Below are positions 58,990-64,000 of a DNA stretch of 64,000 nucleotides, one piece after another. The stretch's first letter is position 1, and each line of letters begins with the position of its first letter. The stretch is from Trifolium pratense (lineage: Eukaryota > Streptophyta > Magnoliopsida > Fabales > Fabaceae), in contig NC_060059.1 in the NCBI RefSeq assembly GCF_020283565.1, forward strand, positions 39,300,338-39,364,337, in the 5' to 3' direction. The position numbers and the translations under genes were made by a program. The notes under the pieces are model-generated. The model ran no database searches. It worked only from the letters and a program-made list of their open reading frames with translations, and was not told where the DNA came from.

Positions 58990-59175
58990 TTACCACCGCC
59001 TCTCCAGGCCGACCGTCTTCTTTGCAATCTCCATTAACTCTTTATCTTCGAGGCACCGGGTAACAACACTCCATGTTTTACCCATCATCCCGAACATTAA
59101 AATTGCTTCCATCTTCACTTTCCAAAATTCCAAATTTCTTTCGGAAAGTCCCTCGATATCCGACTTAGAACCCAT
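58990..59175 (-). pseudogene. Copia gag stub
   Basis: 62 codons from the ATG at 59173-59175, just after the primer site. RNLEFWKVKMEAILMFGMMG matches the W-K-x-K-M-E-A-I-L core of copia gag proteins. A stop ends it after about 60 residues, so no capsid can be made. Confidence 0.6.
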
Positions 59176-59221
59176 GGTGCTCACTTCAAATTGTTCCGAT
59201 TGCCCCACGGTGGGCGCCAAT

Positions 59222-60009
59222 TGTTGTGAATTCGTCTATAAAAATCACACCAATAAAAGAACTTGATGTGTGGAGCAATAGAACGACAACCAATGATTAA
59301 GCGGAATAAGCAATAATAATAATAGATAAACAAGATAAAGGAGAAGAAAGAACACAATATTTGTTTACCCAGTTCGGTCCAATAATGACCTAGTCTGGGG
59401 GAGAGAGCAGCCCCTCCGTTCCACTATATCAAACGAGTAACTTTTACAAAGAGTTCCAATTGAGTTACAAGAATTAATCCTAATTCTACCCAAATCCCGA
59501 ATCTCTTCCCGTGGCCAAGAGACTCAATTTGATAAGTGTTTCCCAAGGTGTAATCAATCCCCTTTACCCAACCCTAGAGTTATACCAAGAGACAACCCCT
59601 TTTGTTTCTCTCTAAAACTCTAGCCTTGTATCGGCGGCAAATCCTAATTGAAAACCCTACATTGTTGCTCCCTTTCTCTCTCTCAATTTTTCTATGAATA
59701 AAGTGATCCCTATTTATAGAAAAATATATGCCAAAAAACTAGTAACAAATCTATTTTAAAATAAAACAAATCCAAGTCAGAATACCCTCAAAGAAAAGAT
59801 TTTTCCCAAAAAAACAGCAAAACAACACATGCTGTCAAAACGCGCTGCGCTTGGGCGTGAGCTCCCACGCCTGGGCGTGAGAAGGCAGAATTGATCCCAG
59901 TTCTGCACGCCTGGGCGCCAGCTCCCACGCCTGGGCGTGAGCAGGCAGAATCTCCCAAAACCATGATTTTCTGACTTCTTGTTACCGAGATTTCAAGGCA
60001 TATCCAACA
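59222..60009 (-). repeat. 5' LTR of the non-autonomous copia element
   Basis: 788 bp, matching 56939-57726 with six transitions. TATA box at 59710-59719 on the minus strand. Confidence 0.93.
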
Positions 60010-60159
60010 GCTAGTGTAAAGATTAGATAACGCTCATTTCAATCTTCTAAGTAACCTTAAGAAATACCAAGAAATTATTCAAAGTCATTGTAAATCATGG
60101 AAACAAAAACGAAAAGGGGTTTGTGATCAGATTTAAAATGAGTTAGATATGTTAGATGA

Positions 60160-60560
60160 TCTTACCTAATCAGAGAGGATGACCGCGCCGACGTTTGCTC
60201 GTGTAAGCCCCTGTTGAAACGGAATGACGGTTGTGTACATGCAGACACTCCGATGCTCAAGTCAGTAAGGTGGAGTGAAGGCTTTATGTGCTAAAATGAT
60301 ACGTATCTTGAGAAATGGCAGTGGGTATTGTATATATAGCCTCCAACGCTGGCCCATTGTCCTTGATGACATTAATGATCATCAAGTAGCTGCCGGAAAA
60401 TGGCTGGAAAGCCTTGATGAGCAGTTAATGCTCATCATTCCGGAGAACGGTCTTTACAACGCGTCGAGCGTTGTGATCGTTGGTGCATGAGAGACGGGAA
60501 TTGTGGGTTGCTTGCTACTTGGGCTTATGCTCGTTGATCCATAGATTTTCCTTTGATATT
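60160..60560. repeat. Possible LTR fragment
   Basis: Blocks such as CTCCGATGCTCAAGTCAGTA and GGGCTCGAGGCCCAATCCA recur in LTRs of plant retrotransposons. No terminal structure or partner is visible. A 71-codon ORF here (60275-60490) is unrecognised. Confidence 0.35.
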
Positions 60561-61171
60561 GGGCTCGAGGCCCAATCCAGAACATTAGATAATTAAATTA
60601 AGTTAAACCGTTTCATATTGATCCAACGACTACGGTTACATCGATTATGTGACTGTTTCAATTATTTTACGGTAGGGACTCCTATTTCAGAAAATAAAGA
60701 AACAAATAAGGAAGAATAAATAGAAGGAATATTTGTCAAAAAAGTAAATAGTATAAAAAGCAATACTAAAGTGCTGCCTATGATTCTATTCTACGTACAA
60801 AGATAAGCCATGATCATAGGGTATATATAATAGGTAAAGAGCAAATATGGTTGCTTATGCTATTATGAACGTGACTTTTGACAACTTGTAAAACAATACC
60901 ACGGTTTAAATACGATGAACCTATATCTATATTAAAAGGTGAAGTTTTCAAGCTATAATTTTGATTTTGAAAATAAAGTTTTCAATTGATATTGAAATTG
61001 ATGTGATTGAGATCTTTTGTGAACATGTTTTCGAAATGGTATTGGACCATGTTGGTAGATAAGAAGAACTAGTTAACACTTTTTTGCAGGCAAAATATAC
61101 TAGATAGATGATTATGGCATCTTGATCCTAGAATGTTTCTCCCTCAAGTCATTCTAATGAAAGTGTATGTG

Positions 61172-61380
61172 CATATGGAGCTCATTTGGAATAAAATTAT
61201 TTTGTTGGATGTTTCCCTCTTTGTTTGGAGATTGCTCAATAACACATTACCAATAAAAGATAATTTAGTCTATTGTGATGCTCATATGAATTAATTATTT
61301 TGCTTATGTGGTTGTGGTCTAGTGAAAAGTTCCAACCATTTATTTTTTGAGTGTTATTTTTTACCACTATCCGGAGAAAA
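61172..61380 (+). pseudogene. LINE remnant, zinc-finger region after reverse transcriptase
   Basis: The translation contains LIWNKIILLDVSLFVWRLLN and LPIKDNL, then a stop, then CLCGCGLVKSSNHLFFEC. This is the zf-RVT domain that follows reverse transcriptase in plant LINEs. Stops break it and no enzyme domain is left nearby. Confidence 0.7.
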
Positions 61381-61777
61381 GTTTTCTGGTGACTAGGCGT
61401 TTTCGGCGTTTAAACTTCGATCATAATATATGACCTAAACATTTTGATATTTTTTTCAATTTGAACTAATATTTGTCAATATTTTAGGCTATTTTATGTT
61501 CTAAAGCTAATTAATGGCTATTTTACGTATCACTTTCACAAAGCTAGTTAATGGCCCAGCCTTTTATTTATTCCTAAGTTGTGAACAACTCGGTCTATAT
61601 ATCAATAAATACTATGTACTTTCATATTTTTTATCTTATTAATTAATAACTTATCTTATCCAAATCTTTGTGTTTTTCTCTCTTGGATTTTTCCTGCTTT
61701 TAAGGAGTGACATTGGCCTCAGATTCTCGTATCCTCTTAATCTATTTATCTATACAGCCAACAATTACAAAGTTGGT

Positions 61778-62777
61778 TGTTTATTTTGTATTTGTAATCT
61801 GGCACGCAGTGAACACAATGCTGCACAAGATGCTATAGCACACGTTGCAGCAAGACAGTCGCAGAACACAGTAAATAAATAAATAAATTGCAGAACAATA
61901 AATAACGCAGATAATTGTTAACCCAGTTCAGTGCAACGTCACCTACTCTGGGGGATACCAATCCAGGAATGAATCCACTATAATAGCTCTAGTTCAAAGC
62001 CCTCGACCAACACCCGGTACTTGACTTATCACCTAGACACTACCCGTGCAATCCTACCTAAGAACCTCTTAGATAATGAGACCCCGTCCCAAATTCCCTC
62101 TAACAACACATACCATGTTGCTGTCAATAATAACGATCAAGATGGAGACACTCTCCTAGAAACTAGACCACACTCTTGCTTAAAAGCTTATGAGTGAATC
62201 ACACACACTAACTCCGTGCTTCAAAGCTTAGGAGCAGCTTACAATAAACAACACAAACACAGTCCTAAACTTGCATCAGATTGACACAAGAAAGGCTGAC
62301 AAAAGACACAAACTCTAAACCCTAAAAACTCACACTTTGTAAAGAACACGGTTTAGAATACATGAGAATAATAGCTTGAGGCTTCACATATTTATAGTCT
62401 TCAATTGTCTTGATGTCCAAGTTAGGTTTTCAGACTTGTACAGCTGTGAGAATTGCGGCCAAACCTAGATTAAAATTGAAAATATGTTTTGTGTTGTACC
62501 AAACAAAAAAAATCGAACAAAAATATAATATAATTATATTTTTGTTTTTAATAACTTTCCTTAGGCCGACTTGGACAATTCTTGTGCAGTAAGTCTCGTC
62601 TTGCATATACACACGTGCTGGAATTAATATTTGAAGCAAATCTTGAACGAGATTGACAGAAAAAATTCTGCACTTAAAACAGAGCATCAGGATGATGTAC
62701 GAGGATGCTGCAGCATCTTTGTCCAGCATCTGGCAAAGTTGGCTTTTACAAAATGTAGCCAAACACAAAACCCAACA
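61778..62777 (-). repeat. 3' LTR of the Sirevirus-like element
   Basis: On the minus strand it starts TGTTGGGTTTTG right after a polypurine tract and is taken to end ...AAAATAAACA, about 1,000 bp. The inner end is firm. The outer end is a best guess, since the partner LTR and target duplication are outside the window. A TATA-like ACTATAAATATG lies near 62390-62400. Confidence 0.65.
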
Positions 62778-62780
62778 ATC

Positions 62781-63319
62781 TCCCCCTTTGGCAAATTTTG
62801 GCTAAAACAACTTTGGCCCAGTGCATGGAGAGATACTGTCTAGACTTTCCTTCGAGTCAACATAAACACACAACTAGGAAAGAAAGTAGAACAATGCTAG
62901 GCTATTTAAACTTTCCTTCAAGTCAACATGAGCACACAACTAGGAAAGAAAGTAAAATTTCATCAGATGAAAAGGTAGCTAGCATGTAAGCATCAGAGGC
63001 ATGCAACAGCGGAACATAACACATCTTAGCCTCAAAGTACAGATAGAGAGAAATAAACTCTCACATAGTGGATTCAAGATCGGAGAAATAAACTCCTTAA
63101 AATTTTAGCAACGCCACAGAGAATAGGAAAAATAAATTCCTATATAAGCATGCATATTAAAAGTAGTAGAAAAATAAATTCTACCTACTCCCCCTCAATA
63201 TATGCATAATCTTCACTCCCCCTCAAAACATGCATATCACATAAAACCAACAACATGCTATACTAGATGCTATAGCATTTTTCATCACATCATGCACACA
63301 GATATTACTCCCCCTTTTT
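62781..63319 (-). other. Multiple polypurine tracts
   Basis: Read on the minus strand, AAAGGGGGAG-type tracts occur at 62780-62788, 63188-63196, 63216-63224 and 63309-63319. Clusters of such tracts before the 3' LTR are a published hallmark of Sireviruses. Between them, 62838-62890 and 62909-62958 are a direct repeat with AACTAGGAAAGAAAGTA. Confidence 0.65.
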
Positions 63320-63590
63320 AGCCATAAATTCTGACAACTAAAGTCATTACCATAGAATAGGAGCAAAGTACAGACTTCCACAGAGTTATCAGAGCATAGA
63401 GAAACATAGAGTGCAGAGAGTATCAGAGCATAAGAGATCATGAAGTGCATATTACAGACCATCATGGCAAAGAGAACCTGGAGTGTCGGAGCCAAAAGAC
63501 ATGGATTGTGCATGTTACAATCCAGAGAGCATCAGGGCGTAGCCTAACAAATTAAAATCCAAAAGGGCATGCAAATAAAGCATAAGCAGG

Positions 63591-64000
63591 TCACATAGAA
63601 GGACTTGCATCAGAGTCCTCATCCTCTACCTCAGTATCACCACCTGTATTATAATCGAGAACACCAGGATTGACATTGGAAAACACCTTGAGGTCAACAA
63701 TCATTTGCTTCCTAGGCAAAACATCAGTTTGACTGATTGACAGATGATGCAGCACAGTCTGCAGCATGTGTACCCTTAAACAGTCTAAAATCAAAAGATA
63801 AATCACAACCTCTCTTACTAGAAACACCAGCCTCAGTACAAATGCCAGGATGTTGAGCTGGAATAAAATCACACATCAGTGTAGGGAAAACTATAGGCAT
63901 TTTCACAGCACATGACTTACCATGCAGAACAGTTTCATCAAGAATATGGAAACCAAGGTCAAGAGGTGATCTGGTCCCTACAACATTTATAAACCGAGCC
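63591..64000 (-). pseudogene. Envelope-like ORF of a Sirevirus-type element, partial and frameshifted
   Basis: One frame is open from the window edge to a stop at 63724, with RSPLDLGFHILDETVLHGKS, then a KMPIVFPTL and QHPGI block and LFKGTH, as in the plant envelope-like/transposon protein family. The plausible continuation, with an acidic TEVEDEDSD end and stop at 63591-63593, lies in another frame, so there is a frameshift near 63725-63735. The role of these proteins is unknown. Confidence 0.5.

Larger units (their letters stand above)
56939..60009 (-). mobile_element. Non-autonomous copia-type LTR element
   Basis: Two 788-bp LTRs (56939-57726 and 59222-60009), both TGTTG...CAACA, are flanked by the 5-bp duplication GCTAG (56934-56938 and 60010-60014). 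Minus orientation is shown by the TATA box CTATAAATAG in the LTR, the purine-rich AAGGCAAGGTGGAGAAT next to 57726, and a TTGGCGCCCACCGTGGGGC primer-site-like sequence next to 59222. The internal 1.5 kb holds only a gag stub and imperfect repeats, so mobility would need an autonomous relative. I count six differences between the LTRs (about 0.8 percent), all transitions. Confidence 0.93.
61778..64000 (-). mobile_element. Sirevirus-like copia element, 3' part, cut by the window edge
   Basis: Minus orientation. It includes the 3' LTR (61778-62777), several polypurine tracts, and the 3' end of an envelope-like ORF that normally follows pol in Sireviruses. The 5' part, with gag and pol, would lie beyond position 64000. 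Confidence 0.7.

Overview
This window is nuclear DNA of a flowering plant. The evidence is spliced genes with GT..AG introns, very AT-rich intergenic DNA, plant-only proteins (an Alfin-like PHD protein, BIG GRAIN 1-like, nuclear PSBX, an ACAULIS5-type thermospermine synthase) and dense plant transposons. The repeat types and protein flavour suggest a papilionoid legume near Medicago, Trifolium or Pisum. That placement is inference; no marker in the window fixes the species.

Host genes, left to right: a head-to-head pair of class II cytosolic small heat-shock proteins (37-510 minus, 2330-2809 plus) with heat-shock elements, plus a broken third tail (3530-3604); a five-exon Alfin-like PHD gene (4143-7323 minus); a single-exon BIG GRAIN 1-like gene (11668-12774 plus); PSBX (24496-24876 plus); a ten-exon ACL5-type thermospermine synthase (25609-29404 minus); a ten-exon PEX10 (48398-53616 minus) with an orphan copy of its last three exons downstream (46233-47007); and a tRNA-Asp(GTC) just upstream of PEX10. 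I rebuilt exons by hand from splice sites and reading-frame continuity, and the summed coding lengths are multiples of three for all three spliced genes. The genes do not form a pathway or operon.

Mobile DNA fills most of the rest. A structurally complete Ty1-copia element (16713-23607) has LTRs that look identical, a 5-bp target duplication, intact gag and intact pol. Its 1.25-kb leader is unusual: a seven-unit tandem repeat, then a cluster of six AACGG cores (two matching the mitosis-specific MSA element exactly), then a TATA box, then a 50-codon ORF for a predicted two-pass membrane peptide, all ahead of gag. This looks like a promoter-plus-gene cassette inside a retrotransposon and is the best candidate for an undescribed system here. 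A second, non-autonomous copia derivative (56939-60009, minus) has 788-bp LTRs and a 5-bp target duplication. The 3' end of a Sirevirus-like copia element (61778-64000, minus) runs off the right edge. Smaller elements include SINEs, Stowaway-like and Harbinger-like MITEs, two MITE families with several copies each, and LINE remnants.

The 3' part of PEX10 and its downstream flank were duplicated in tandem (43066-47245 and 47246-49409). The second copy lacks about 2 kb, and short microhomologies sit at both junctions. From 29.4 to 43 kb I find no convincing gene.
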